From NCBI GenBank assembly GCA_964542535.1, contig CAZIUE010000015.1:26060-90059 (forward strand): a stretch of 64,000 nucleotides of DNA, given 5' to 3'. The DNA is from Pseudopelobacter sp964542535 (GTDB taxonomy: Bacteria; Desulfobacterota; Desulfuromonadia; Geobacterales; Pseudopelobacteraceae). The notes below the pieces were generated by a model. That model saw nothing but the letters and a program-made list of their open reading frames with translations. It made no database searches and was not told where the DNA came from. This document shows positions 54,141 through 63,990 of this stretch, one piece after another; the first letter of the stretch is position 1; each line of letters opens with the position of its first letter. The position numbers and the translations under genes were made by a program.

Positions 54141-54767
54141 ATGTCGATCAGGATTCTGATTGCCGATGACCATGCCATCGTGCGGGAAGGACTCAGCCTG
54201 ATACTGGAGTCGGCGGGCATGCTGGTGGTGGGGGAGGCCAGGAACGGACGGGAGGCGGTTTCCCTGGCCGATGCCATCAGACCTGACCTGGTCGTCATGG
54301 ATATCGCCATGCCGGAACTGAACGGGATCGATGCTACCCGCGTGATCCGTGAGCAGCTCCCCGATATCAGGGTGGTGATGCTCTCCATGCACAATACCAG
54401 CGAGCACGTGTTTCGCGCCCTGCACGCCGGAGCACGGGGCTATCTGCTCAAGGAGTCCGCCGGCTCCGGTCTGGTGGACGCGGTCAGGACCGTCATCAGG
54501 GGGGAACGGTATTTGGGCGAGGGGGTGGAGGCTCCGTCTCTGACGGCTGGGGGCAGGAGCCCCCTGGACAGCCTGAGCCGCCGCGAGCGGCAGGTGCTCC
54601 AGCTGGTGGTGGAGGGGAGAACCAGCGCCGAGGTCGCCCAGCTTCTTTCCCTGTCCCCCAAGAGTATCGAGACCTACCGCAGCCGCCTGATGGTGAAGCT
54701 GGGTGTGGGCAACCTGCCCACCCTGGTGAGATTCGCCCTCCAGCACGGCATCACCCCCAGCCACTAA
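54141..54767 (+). CDS. NarL/FixJ-family response regulator
   Basis: 208 residues. The receiver (ILIADDHAIVREGLSLIL, LVVMDIAMPELNGID, GYLLKESA) and LuxR-type helix-turn-helix (LSRRERQVLQLVVEGRTSAEVAQLLSLSPKSIETYRSRLMVKLG) are complete. It should bind DNA as a dimer and control transcription when phosphorylated by the adjacent NarX-type kinase. GGAGG lies 7 bases before the ATG. Confidence 0.95.
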   Translation: MSIRILIADDHAIVREGLSLILESAGMLVVGEARNGREAVSLADAIRPDLVVMDIAMPELNGIDATRVIREQLPDIRVVMLSMHNTSEHVFRALHAGARGYLLKESAGSGLVDAVRTVIRGERYLGEGVEAPSLTAGGRSPLDSLSRRERQVLQLVVEGRTSAEVAQLLSLSPKSIETYRSRLMVKLGVGNLPTLVRFALQHGITPSH

Positions 54768-54834
54768 ATATTCCTCCTCGTCAAGCTTTCCCGACAGACC
54801 GCCCGGCTCCGTTCTGCTATGTTCATTCGCCGTT

Positions 54835-55224
54835 ATGTTCACAACAGGGATGGTGGACGTGTCAATGGGTGAATTCTCGTATTGCGTCGAGCCGGCGGAA
54901 GACAACCGCGCCGATCTCCGTATCAGGCTGAGCGGGTCCATAACAGCCTGCAACGTGGATCGGGTGCTGCTCCGGCTGACCGAGGTCTTCGACAGGGCCG
55001 ACAGCATTCTCCTGGATTTTTCGGAGGTCAGGGAGCTGGATCTCGCCGGGTTGAAGCTGTTCTGCTCCTGTCACCGCAACCTGCTCTTTTCCGGCAAGCT
55101 GCTGCGCATTGCCGGACTCAGCCGGTTCGTCCTGCGCGGCGAGGAGGGGGCGGACGACCAGCGACGGCGAGGGGGGTGCGGCATCGACTGGCATCACGGC
55201 TGCATCTGGCTGATGGGCGCCTGA
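54835..55224 (+). CDS. STAS-domain protein
   Basis: 129 residues from the first ATG; ATG 54865 (MGEFSYCV, with GGTGGA upstream) is a shorter alternative. LRIRLSGSITACNVDRVLLRLTEV, DSILLDFSEVRELDLAGLKLFCSCHRNL has the STAS beta-alpha pattern. The position usually occupied by a phosphorylatable Ser (DSSGL) is DLAGL here, so partner-switch phosphorylation is unlikely. The tail after residue 100 is charged. It directly precedes the CheR-like gene (TGA then ATG). Confidence 0.75.
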   Translation: MFTTGMVDVSMGEFSYCVEPAEDNRADLRIRLSGSITACNVDRVLLRLTEVFDRADSILLDFSEVRELDLAGLKLFCSCHRNLLFSGKLLRIAGLSRFVLRGEEGADDQRRRGGCGIDWHHGCIWLMGA

Positions 55225-55842
55225 ATGGCCTTCACCTTCTTCATGCGCGACCAGCCGGCCCTGGAGCAGGCCGTTGATCAGATGCTCCGCCACACCGCCG
55301 GCCGCAGCCTGGTCAGGATCTGGGACGCGGGGTGCGCCCAGGGGCAGGAGACCTGGACCCTGGCCATGATCCTGGCCGAGCGGATGAACCCCTTCGGCTT
55401 CAGGAACCTGCGCATCCTTGCCACCGACCACGACAGCGCCAACCATTTCGGTGACAGGGTCAGGGAGGCGGTCTACTCCGCCGACGAACTCCAGCGCACC
55501 CCTTCCCCCCTGCGGGACAACTATTTTGAACCAGCCCCCATCCCCGGTTGTCTGCGTGTCGTGGAAGCGCTGCGCAGCCGGGTCTCCTTTCAGTACCACG
55601 ACCTCCTTTCCCTCGAACCTCCCCTGAGCGACTACTGTCTGATCGTCTGCAAGAACGTCCTGCTCCACTTTCAGCATGAACAGCGGGTGAACGTCTTTCG
55701 CATGTTTCACCGCGCCCTGACGCCGGGGGGGCATCTGGTTACCGAGAACACCCAGAAGTTGCCGGAGGAGGTGGCGCATCTCTTTACGAGGGTGACGCCC
55801 GATGCCCAGGTGTACCGGAAGATCGGGGGCTCGTCGTCATAA
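55225..55842 (+). CDS. CheR-like methyltransferase, N-terminal domain missing
   Basis: 205 residues, against about 270-290 for CheR. VRIWDAGCAQGQETWTLAMILAERM is the AdoMet-binding motif I (CSTGEEPYS-like), LATDHDSANHFGDRVREAVYSADEL and LIVCKNVLLHFQHEQRVNVFRMFHRALTPGGHLVTE follow the CheR order. The N-terminal helical substrate-binding domain is absent. It could methylate the chemoreceptor encoded next, but lacking the N-terminal domain it may act on another target, perhaps with the STAS protein. Confidence 0.82.
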   Translation: MAFTFFMRDQPALEQAVDQMLRHTAGRSLVRIWDAGCAQGQETWTLAMILAERMNPFGFRNLRILATDHDSANHFGDRVREAVYSADELQRTPSPLRDNYFEPAPIPGCLRVVEALRSRVSFQYHDLLSLEPPLSDYCLIVCKNVLLHFQHEQRVNVFRMFHRALTPGGHLVTENTQKLPEEVAHLFTRVTPDAQVYRKIGGSSS

Positions 55843-55941
55843 CTGGTACGGTTCACGACCGGCAGTCGAATTGATACGACATTTCGGGACGAAGCTGGAC
55901 TGCGTTCCGGTTTGATACCACCTCATGTCTTGGGAGAGTGT

Positions 55942-58900
55942 ATGAATTGGTTTGTCAGGATGACATTGCAGGGGAAGCTGCTGACCGGCTTCATTGGCGT
56001 CGCGCTCATCGGGGTTCTGGCCGGTCTGGTCGGTATCAGGGAGATCGGGACGGTCAACCGGGGAACTGCCGCGCTGTACGAGACGGCAACCCTGCCCCTG
56101 GGGGAACTGGCCGATTACGCTGTCAGCCTTCAACGGATCAGGGGCGGCGTCAGCGAGTTGCTGATGGCTTCCTCTCCGGAGGAGAAACAGCGCCATGCCG
56201 GTCGGATCGGTGAGGCGCGGGCCTCCCTCGACCGGAAGGTCGATGCCGTGGAGAAGGCGGTCCCGTCTCCTGAAGGGCGCAGGCTGTTCGATACGTTCAA
56301 GGCCGCCCGCGAAGAATTCAGCGCCGACCTGGAACGGGTGGTGGCACTCTCCCTGGGCAACCGGAACGCCGAGGCTCTCGCTCTTGCGCGGGGAGCGGCG
56401 GAGAGATCCTGCCGCGCCGAGCAGACCGCCGTCGAGAACCTGATGGACGCCAGGATCGGGCTGGCACGGGTGATCGCTGCCGAGAATGCGGCCGTCGCCT
56501 CCAGTGCCTCCGGTGTCATGGCGGCGCTCATGGCCCTGGGAGCGCTGCTGGCCGCCGCTCTGGGGGTGGTTATCACCCGCTGTGTCCAGGGACAGCTGGG
56601 GGGAGATCCCGGGAGGGTGGCGGAAATCGCCAGCCGCGTGGCAACCGGAGACCTGTCCATGGAGATCGAGCCAGCCGGAACTTCCGGTAGCTGCGTCATG
56701 GCCTCCATGGCCCGGATGATGGAGTCCGTGAGATCGCTGAAGCTGGCCTCGGATTACTTGGCCCGTCTCGGCAGGGGGGAGGTTCCGCCCCGAATAACCG
56801 ATGAGTTCCAGGGAGAATGCAACCGGATCAGGGATGACCTGAACCGCTGCATCGACGGCCTGCAGGGGCTGGCCGAGGTCAACCAGGTACTGCAACGGGT
56901 CGCCCTGAACGACTACACCCAGAAGGTTGACGGCTCCTACCCGGGGATCTACGGTGAAGTGGCCGCGGCAACCAACGCTGCCAGGGATCGCGTCATGCGT
57001 GCCCGGGACGTCTGCCGGAACATCGCCCGGGGCGAGTATCGGGAGGATCTGGAGACGCTCAGGAGCGTCGGCAAACGGAGCGAGAATGACACCCTGATCC
57101 CGGCCCTGATTACCATGTGCGAGGCCATTGACGCCCTGGTGGGAGATGCGGATCTGCTTTCCCGGGCCGCGGTGGAGGGGCGGCTCGCTACCCGTGCCGA
57201 CGAGACGCGGCATCAGGGGGACTTCCGGAAAATCATCGCCGGGTTCAACGATACCCTGGACGCGGTCGTCGGCCCCCTGAACGTGGCGGCGGAATACGTG
57301 GACCGCATCGGCAAGGGGGACATCCCCCCCAGGATCACCGACAGCTACAGCGGTGACTTTAACGAGATCAAGGTCAACCTGAACCTGTGCATCGACGGTC
57401 TTCAGGGGCTGGTGGAGGCCAACCAGGTGCTCCAGCGGGTCGCCCTGAACGACTACACCCAGAGGGTGGATGGCTCCTACCAGGGGGTCTACGCCGAGGT
57501 TTGCGCGGCAACCAATGCCACCATCGATCGTGTCACCAGTGTTCTCGGAATCTGCCAGCACATAGCACAGGGCGAGTTCCGTGAGGATCTGAAAACGCTC
57601 AAGACTATCGGCAAACGGTGCGAGAACGATACGCTCATGCCGGCCTTCATCACGATGATGGAAGCCATCGAGGCCCTGGTGAGCGACGCCACCATGCTCT
57701 CCCGGGCCGCGGTGGAAGGGAATCTGGCCGCCCGTGCCGACGAGACGCGGCATCAGGGGGACTTCCGGAAAATCATCGCCGGGGTCAACGATACTCTGGA
57801 CGCGGTAGTCAACCCGTTGAAGATGGCTGCCGACTACATGGCCCGCATCGGTAGGGGAGACATACCGCCCCAGATCACCGAGAACTATAACGGCGACTTC
57901 AACGACATCAAGGGAGACCTGAATCGCTGCATCGACGGCCTCCAGGGGCTGGTGGAGGCGAACCAGGTGCTGCAGCGGGTGGCTCTGAACGACTACACCC
58001 AGAGGGTCGAAGGCTCCTATCAGGGGATATTCGCCGAAGTTGCTTCGGCGACCAACGCGGCCCGCGATCGCGTCATGCGTGCCCGCGATATCTGTCAGCA
58101 CATTGCCAGGGGAGATTACAGGGAAGATCTGGAAGCCCTCAGGAAAGTCGGCAAGCGGTGCGAGAACGATACCCTCATTCCGGCGCTGATCGCGATGTGC
58201 GAGTCCGTTGACGACATCACCGCCAATGCCAAGCAGGTCGCCCGGGGCAACCTGATGGTTGAGATGAAAAAACGGAGCGAGAATGACGAGCTGATGGAAT
58301 CCCTGGGATCCATGGTCGAGAAGCTTCGGGAGGTCGTCATGGAGGTTCAGTCGGCGGCGGACAACGTGGCTGCCGGCGGCCAACAGATGTCCGCCACGGC
58401 CCAGCAGATGTCCCAGGGGGCCAGCGAGCAGGCGGCATCCGCCGAGGAGGTCTCCTCCAGCATGGAGGAGATGGCCTCCAGCATCCGCCAGAACACGGAT
58501 AATGCCCTGCAGACCGAAAAAATCGCCGTCAAGTCAGCGGCCGACGCCCGCGAGGGGGGCAAGGCGGTGGCAGAGACCGTGGCAGCCATGAAGGAGATAG
58601 CCACCAAGATCTCCATCATCGAGGAGATCGCCCGCCAGACCAACCTGCTGGCCCTGAACGCTGCCATCGAGGCGGCCCGTGCCGGCGAGCATGGCAAGGG
58701 GTTCGCGGTGGTGGCCTCCGAGGTCAGGAAACTGGCCGAGCGAAGCCATACCGCTGCCGGTGAGATCGGCCAGCTTTCCACCACCAGCGTGGCTGTCGCC
58801 GAGCAGGCGGGAGAGATGCTGGACAGGATGCTGCCGGAGATCCAGAGGACCGCCGAACTGGTGCAGGAGATCGCCGCCTCCAGTCGTGAGCAGGACAGTG

Positions 58901-59250
58901 GAGCGGACCAGATCAACAAGGCGATTCACCAGCTGGATCAGGTGATCCAGCAGAATGCCTCGGCCAGCGAGCAGATGGCGTCCACCACTGAGGAACTCTC
59001 CAGTCAGGCAGAGCAGCTGAAGGCCACCATCGCGTTCTTCACCCTGGAGGAGCGTGGAAGGAGGGGGATGGCGGGTACTCGTCGGGGTGCTCCCCGGCAA
59101 CTGACCGCCAAACCGGCCCGTCCTGCCATCACGTTACACCGCTCCTCAACAGCCGCGGAGTCACCAGCCCGCATCCAGGATGGGGGTATTGATCTTCGCC
59201 TCGGCCTGGATGACGCTGACTCCCTGGATAGCGAGTTCGAACAGTACTGA
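55942..59250 (+). CDS. Chemoreceptor with tandem HAMP-like repeats
   Basis: 1102 residues from ATG 55942 (GGAG 8 bases upstream). Membrane helix 1 (about 9-30), a periplasmic four-helix domain, helix 2 (about 192-212), a HAMP region, then three repeats of exactly 180 residues (for example LNDYTQ at 56911, 57451 and 57991), and a receptor signalling domain with EIARQTNLLALNAAIEAARAGEHGKGFAVVA at its tip. It should bind CheW/CheA. The C terminus ends EFEQY and has no NWETF-type CheR tether. It follows the CheR-like and STAS genes. An array of HAMP-type units is typical of some receptors, and repeat DNA is closely matched. Confidence 0.93.
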   Translation: MNWFVRMTLQGKLLTGFIGVALIGVLAGLVGIREIGTVNRGTAALYETATLPLGELADYAVSLQRIRGGVSELLMASSPEEKQRHAGRIGEARASLDRKVDAVEKAVPSPEGRRLFDTFKAAREEFSADLERVVALSLGNRNAEALALARGAAERSCRAEQTAVENLMDARIGLARVIAAENAAVASSASGVMAALMALGALLAAALGVVITRCVQGQLGGDPGRVAEIASRVATGDLSMEIEPAGTSGSCVMASMARMMESVRSLKLASDYLARLGRGEVPPRITDEFQGECNRIRDDLNRCIDGLQGLAEVNQVLQRVALNDYTQKVDGSYPGIYGEVAAATNAARDRVMRARDVCRNIARGEYREDLETLRSVGKRSENDTLIPALITMCEAIDALVGDADLLSRAAVEGRLATRADETRHQGDFRKIIAGFNDTLDAVVGPLNVAAEYVDRIGKGDIPPRITDSYSGDFNEIKVNLNLCIDGLQGLVEANQVLQRVALNDYTQRVDGSYQGVYAEVCAATNATIDRVTSVLGICQHIAQGEFREDLKTLKTIGKRCENDTLMPAFITMMEAIEALVSDATMLSRAAVEGNLAARADETRHQGDFRKIIAGVNDTLDAVVNPLKMAADYMARIGRGDIPPQITENYNGDFNDIKGDLNRCIDGLQGLVEANQVLQRVALNDYTQRVEGSYQGIFAEVASATNAARDRVMRARDICQHIARGDYREDLEALRKVGKRCENDTLIPALIAMCESVDDITANAKQVARGNLMVEMKKRSENDELMESLGSMVEKLREVVMEVQSAADNVAAGGQQMSATAQQMSQGASEQAASAEEVSSSMEEMASSIRQNTDNALQTEKIAVKSAADAREGGKAVAETVAAMKEIATKISIIEEIARQTNLLALNAAIEAARAGEHGKGFAVVASEVRKLAERSHTAAGEIGQLSTTSVAVAEQAGEMLDRMLPEIQRTAELVQEIAASSREQDSGADQINKAIHQLDQVIQQNASASEQMASTTEELSSQAEQLKATIAFFTLEERGRRGMAGTRRGAPRQLTAKPARPAITLHRSSTAAESPARIQDGGIDLRLGLDDADSLDSEFEQY
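57191..57783 (+). repeat. Perfect 53-base direct repeat, 540 bases apart
   Basis: Positions 57191-57243 and 57731-57783 are identical (cccgtgccgacgagacgcgg and on). They lie in corresponding places of successive 180-residue HAMP-like units and are long enough for recombination to change unit number. Confidence 0.9.
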
Positions 59251-59266
59251 AGCCGGTATGGTCCTG

Positions 59267-59302
59267 AAAAAAGCAGGGGCGGGGCATATGCCCCGCCCCT
59301 GC
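59267..59302 (-). terminator. Perfect palindromic terminator
   Basis: A 30-base perfect palindrome, GCAGGGGCGGGGCAT and its complement (59273-59302), is followed on the minus strand by six T (plus-strand A at 59267-59272). It ends the PocR-kinase transcript, convergent with the chemoreceptor gene, and may act for both. Confidence 0.85.
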
Positions 59303-59364
59303 CGTCTGTTGGTGGGAGGATTGCGTGTCGCGGCATGCCGGGAACGTTCCATCCGGCAAGGTCG

Positions 59365-62174
59365 TTACCGGGACTCCCCTCTTCTCTCCATGACCCGGTG
59401 CACCTCTGTCGCCAGTTTCTCCAGATCGTACGGCTTCGCCACCATGCCCCTGAAACCGTAACCGGTGCAGTCGGCCATGACCGGGTCGTCGGAGTAGCCG
59501 CTGGAGACGATTGCCCTGACGTTCGGATCCAGTTCCCGCAATCGTTGTATCGTCTCTTTTCCCCCATGCCGCCGGGGATGGTCAGGTCCATGATCACCAC
59601 ATCGAACGGACTTCCCGCTGTCATGGCCGCAGCGTACACTTCCAGCACCTCTTCTCCGTTCCGGGCACACTCCACGTCGTATCCCAGGTGTTCCAGCATC
59701 TCTCCCGCAACCATGCGCACCAACTCTTCATCGTCCATGACGAGCACTCTCCCGCTTCCGGGCCGGGGAAGCTCCGTGTCCGGTTGTGGGGGACGTGGTG
59801 CCGATGGCGCAGCGGGAAGGTAGAAGCTGAACGTCGCTCCGTTTCCGATCCGGGATTCTACGGTGATGTGGCCCGAATGCTTTCTCATGATGGCGTAGGC
59901 CGAGGCGAGCCCCAGTCCCCGCCCCTCCTCCTTGGTCGAGAAATAGGGGTCGAAGACCCTTCCCCGGTGTTCCGGTGCTATGCCCATCCCCTGGTCCGTG
60001 ACGCTGACCCTGATGTACGCTCCCCCTGCCAGGGAAAACGGGTTGCCATGGTCCAGCCGGACGTTTTCGCACGCTACCCGGATGACGCCCCCCTGGGGCA
60101 TGGCCTGGTCCGCGTTGATGATGAGGTTGTTGATGACCTGGCTGATCTGCCCCTCGTCGGCTTCGATGTTCCAGAGGTCGTCCGGAATGTCCAGATGGCA
60201 GGTGGACTTAAGTCCGCTCAAGGAGAGCCGCGCATAGGTCTCCACCAGCTTGGCGCTGTTCACCGGCTTCATGACCGGGGCGCCTCCCTTGGAGAAGGTC
60301 AGGAATTGCTTGGTCAGGTCCTTGGCCCGGAACGCGGCGGTTTCGATGCTGTTCAGGTGATCGTGGAGCCGCTCGCCGGTGGGGATCATCTGTCGTGCCA
60401 GTGACGCGTTTCCCAGGATGGCGGTGAGGATGTTGTTGAAGTCATGGGCGATGCCGCCGGCAAGCAGGCCGACCGACTCCAGCTTCTGGGACTTGACCAG
60501 CTCTTCCTCCATTTTTTTGCGCTCGGTGATGTCGATCACCACCCCCTGGAAGAAATCGATCAACCCTTTGTTATTGCGTTCGATCACCGTGCGCTCATCC
60601 ACCCAGCGGACCTGGCCGTCCCTGGTGATGATCCGGTATTCCAGGTGGAAATGGGGAGCGCCGCTGGACGAATACGCGCGGGTTTCCTCGGTTACCCGCT
60701 CCAGGTCTTCCGGCAGGATTATGGATGCATAGGTGAGCGCGCCGGAGAGGAACTCTTCCCGGTTGTAGCCGAACTGGCTCACGTTCCGGGATACCATCTC
60801 CACCGGCCATCCCGGAGTCGCCCGCCAGCGGAAGAGGACCACCGGACTGTTTTCCACCACCAGATTGCTCAAGCGCAGGGCGTCTTCCATCCGCTTGCGC
60901 TCGGTTATGTCCCGGGCAAAGGCGCAGTTGCGCCACTCTCCCTCGGATTCCACGAAATTGTTGCAGATTTCCACCGGGAAGATCACGCCGTCTTTCCTCC
61001 TGTGGCGGGTTTCCAGGATCGGGGTTCCCCTGTCCCTCAGTTCGAGATGCTTTCTGGCCAGAACCCGTTCATCTCCCTGCCAGTCGGGGTCGATGTCGGC
61101 AACGGTCATGGTCAGCAACTCCTCCCGCGTATAGCCCAGGCTGCGACAGGCCGCGTCGTTCACCGCGGTGATTTCGCCCCGCCCGTTGATCCAGAAGCAG
61201 GCGTCGAAGTTGTGATCAAAGGCGAACTGGATCAGCCGCAGTTCGCGCTCCATTCGCTTGCGCTCGCTGACGTCCCGCCCTTCCGCTATCAGCAGAGCGA
61301 TTGCGCCGTCCTGGTCCGTGATTGGCTTGATGGAGAAATCCACATGGCGCAGGCTGCCGTCGATGCCGGAGTGGGACAACTCGAATTGTACGGATTCGCC
61401 GTTGGCTGCCTGCGCGACTCCCCGGCGCAGTGTTTCCCGCTGTTCCGGGGAGCAGCTCCAGCAGTCTGCCTCCCAGAGTGGCGTTCCAGTGTGCTCCGCC
61501 TCTGCCATGCCCCTGTAGTCGTGGGCGGTTTCATTGGCCTGCCGCACTCTCCCCTCCCGGGAGAGGAGGGCGATGAACTGGTAGGATTGGTTGAAAATGG
61601 CGTGGTATTTCCGCTCACGTCGCCGGAGTTCCTCCTCGGCCCGCTTCTCCCGCAACGAGCTTTCCCCCAGGTCGGCGATGAAGCCGGCCAGGGCCTTGTT
61701 GTATTCCAGAATGTCATCGACCTTCTGACGGCTGAAGCGTGGGACGCGATCGAGCGCCGCAAGGTAGGCGTTATGGTCGAAACCGAACGTTTCCGCCTGC
61801 CGGATGAAAAAAATCCGGTCAGGGATATCGTCTTCGTAAAAAAACTGCCCCAGGAACAGGGTTGCCAGATGGTTCCCCGCGACGATGATCGGGATGCCGA
61901 TGTCCCTGAGGCCGTTCTTGCATCTGTAGTGGCAGGCCTCTCCCTGAACGAGATGGGCTTTGATGAAGTTGTCGCTTTCCCGGCATCGTTCCCGTGAAAC
62001 AGGGTGGGCGCGGTGAAACCTGACGCAGATATCCTGCCAGCCCGACCCGGCCAGAACCGTATCGTCGAAGGCGTCGATGATGCCGATGGGGATGCCAGCC
62101 GCATGAAAGTGAGCGTCGGCCATCCTCCGGATACTCTTGATGTCCAGCAGTTGAGAGAGACGGTAGTCAGTCAT
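59365..62174 (-). pseudogene. PocR-domain hybrid histidine kinase, receiver frameshifted
   Basis: From ATG 62174 the N-terminal domain (MTDYRLSQLLDIKSIRRMADAHF, with a CRESD/CHYRCKNGL cysteine set) resembles the PocR sensory domain. Three PAS domains, HisKA (GIAHDFNNILTAILG), HATPase (INNLIINADQAMPQGG, DQGMGIAPEHRG, GRGLGLASAYAIM) and a receiver (VLVMDDEELVR, DVVIMDLTIPGG) follow. In the receiver the frame breaks at 59561-59565. The other frame continues GGKETIQRLRELDPNVRAIVSSGYSDD and KPYDLEKL to TAA at 59365. A missing G in a G run (five present, six needed) explains it. The frame as read runs on to 59004 with unrelated sequence. Confidence 0.85.
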
Positions 62175-62215
62175 CGGTGGTTCCTGGCGCCGCGGGCCTG
62201 TCCGTCGGCTCGTTG

Positions 62216-63874
62216 TCAGAGCCCGGAGATATCCCGCCCCTTGGGATACTCAACCATGATCCCGAACGTGAGTTCCCGTTTCTCTCCTGCCTTGAACGGT
62301 ATTTTCCAGATGAGTGAGCCGTCGTTTTTCTGTTGCTCCGGTTTCAGGGACGGTTCTTCCAGGGAGACCCTGATCTCTTCGTCGCCCGCCAGAGGGAGCT
62401 GATCCATCAGGGTGAGCGTGATCGGCTGTTTGCGGAAGTTGGCCATGCTGATCCGGTACCGGTAGCTGGCCCGGTTGCCGGCGAACAGACCGGCCTCGGC
62501 CTGCCGCTTCAGCTCCTCCCGCTTCACGGTCACCTGATCATCCGCGCCGAAGAAGAGGTCGAACGTCTCTCCCGCTGCCACCTTTTTCACCTGCGAACTG
62601 CCGGTGAAGGTCGTTCCCACGAAGCTGTTGACCTTGCCGGGCAGGAGCGGATAGGAGGCGCCGTTGGTGATCTCCGCCTTGAGAAACACCTGGGGGGAAA
62701 GTTTGGGGATGGCCAGGTACTCCATGGCCGCCGGCAGCTTTTCCAGGGCCACCACGCTGGCGTGCCGGCTGTTGTCCGAAGGGATGGTTACGGGCCGGGG
62801 AATGTGAAAGGCGACCGACGACTGCTCGTCCGTGGCCTGGGCTGTCTCCACCGCGCTCTCTTCTCCGGCTTCGGGTTCCTCGGGCATGGCGTTCTCCGCC
62901 ATTATGGTCCTGGATTTCCTGGCCATGAGCGGCGCCGGGGCCGCGGAGAGCATGTCGGCCTTCATTGCCGGACGCGGATGGAACAGAGAAATCTGCCAGG
63001 GGCGCAGTTCCGGGGGGGCTCCCCCCGTGGCGGGGCGGGCAGTGGAGAGGGTCAGATCGACGTTGTCCCAGTCTTCGCCGGTCTGCTGGCGTACCATGGC
63101 CCGGAAGGTCAGCTCAACCAGCGACGGGTCGGCTCCCAGGCGCACGTCGTAGGAGGGGCTCCAGCCCGCTTTGGGGGTGACGGCGGACAGTTCCAGGGTC
63201 AGGTGCCCCGGACGGGTCACCTCCACCAGTACCTCGACGCTCTTGGACTCCCTGCGCCGCGACCCCATGACCTCCTCCCGCTGCCTGCGCAAGGCATCGA
63301 TTTTGTCGGAAAGTTTCTTCTTTTCCATCTCGATGTCACGTCCCTGTTCTTCGCTCCTGGTTACCTGCGAGCCGATAAAGGCGGCGGCATCCCGCAGTTC
63401 GATTGTCGTGGGGCGGCCGATGGCGAGCTCCTTGGAAATGCGTTCGCCCCAGGCCACACGGATCGATTCGATAAAGGACTTCTGGGATGTCAGGCCGGCC
63501 TTTTTCGCGTCCAGCGCTCCCTGCTGGCGCTCCAGCTCAAGGATCTGCCGGTCCAGCTCAAGGATCTGCTTCTCGCCGCTCTGGGCCAGGAAAGCGCGTC
63601 TGATTTCCAGTCCGGAGATCGTGCTTGCGGCGCTCCCCTTTCCCTTGACCTGTACCGAGTCGTCCTGTACGAGCGCGGGCAGGTTTTCGAAGGCGATCAG
63701 GTAGCTGCCCGGCCCGAGGTTGAAGGATGCGGTGCGTTGGGTCAGCGCCCTGTCGGGATAGACGGTTACGGCGCTGATGCGGGCGGGTGCCGTCAGGCGC
63801 TGCGTCTCCGCGGAAAAGGCGAGGGCCGGAACCAGCATCAGGATCAGCAGCAGGAAACGGTGAAATGTCTTCAT
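62216..63874 (-). CDS. Secreted DUF4139-family protein
   Basis: 552 residues from ATG 63874 (AAGGAG upstream). A signal peptide (LLLILMLVPALAFSAE), an N-terminal beta domain (ISAVTVYPDRALTQRTASFNLGPGSYLIAFENLP, DUF4140-like), a coiled-coil (QILELDRQILELERQQGALD to RDIEMEKKKLSDKIDALR) and a large C-terminal beta domain (LTLELSAVTPKAGWSPSYDVRLG, KVNSFVGTTFTGSSQVKKVAAGETFDLFFG) make up a mucoidy-inhibitor-like DUF4139 protein. It is periplasmic or surface associated, but no role is known. A low-complexity Ala/Glu segment separates the halves. Confidence 0.85.
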   Translation of the reverse strand: MKTFHRFLLLILMLVPALAFSAETQRLTAPARISAVTVYPDRALTQRTASFNLGPGSYLIAFENLPALVQDDSVQVKGKGSAASTISGLEIRRAFLAQSGEKQILELDRQILELERQQGALDAKKAGLTSQKSFIESIRVAWGERISKELAIGRPTTIELRDAAAFIGSQVTRSEEQGRDIEMEKKKLSDKIDALRRQREEVMGSRRRESKSVEVLVEVTRPGHLTLELSAVTPKAGWSPSYDVRLGADPSLVELTFRAMVRQQTGEDWDNVDLTLSTARPATGGAPPELRPWQISLFHPRPAMKADMLSAAPAPLMARKSRTIMAENAMPEEPEAGEESAVETAQATDEQSSVAFHIPRPVTIPSDNSRHASVVALEKLPAAMEYLAIPKLSPQVFLKAEITNGASYPLLPGKVNSFVGTTFTGSSQVKKVAAGETFDLFFGADDQVTVKREELKRQAEAGLFAGNRASYRYRISMANFRKQPITLTLMDQLPLAGDEEIRVSLEEPSLKPEQQKNDGSLIWKIPFKAGEKRELTFGIMVEYPKGRDISGL

Positions 63875-63984
63875 GGGGCACTCCTTGTCTGTGTGTCGTA
63901 CCGAACACCGTCGCGGGACGGCGACATGGGATGATGGTCCCACTGTTGGCGGCAGGGGCTCCCGGGACAGTGGCTTTCGGTTTC

Positions 63985-63990
63985 AGTATA
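63985..63990 (-). promoter_or_regulatory. -10 element upstream of the DUF4139 gene
   Basis: TATACT on the minus strand, about 110 bases before the gene start. Its -35 would lie beyond the window end, so only half of the promoter can be seen. Confidence 0.3.

Noticed and set aside
50385..55007. Very long antisense open frame opposite the NarX-type kinase and ferrochelatase
   Set aside because: It is the mirror of a well-supported kinase gene in high-GC DNA; its translation is rich in Gly, Arg, Gln and His, has no domain, and the sense strand has clear motifs.
57191..57783. Regular repeats considered as a CRISPR-like array
   Set aside because: The repeats are coding units of 540 bases in one reading frame, not short repeats with unique spacers. 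No cas genes are present.
55837..58383. Long antisense frame opposite the chemoreceptor
   Set aside because: It shows repetitive, low-complexity translation that follows from the sense-strand repeats; no motif or ribosome site.
34939..62174. Cyclic di-GMP riboswitch upstream of the GGDEF or receptor genes
   Set aside because: I looked for the conserved GEMM core in the gaps at 42916-43221, 50438-50666 and 55843-55941 and did not find it.
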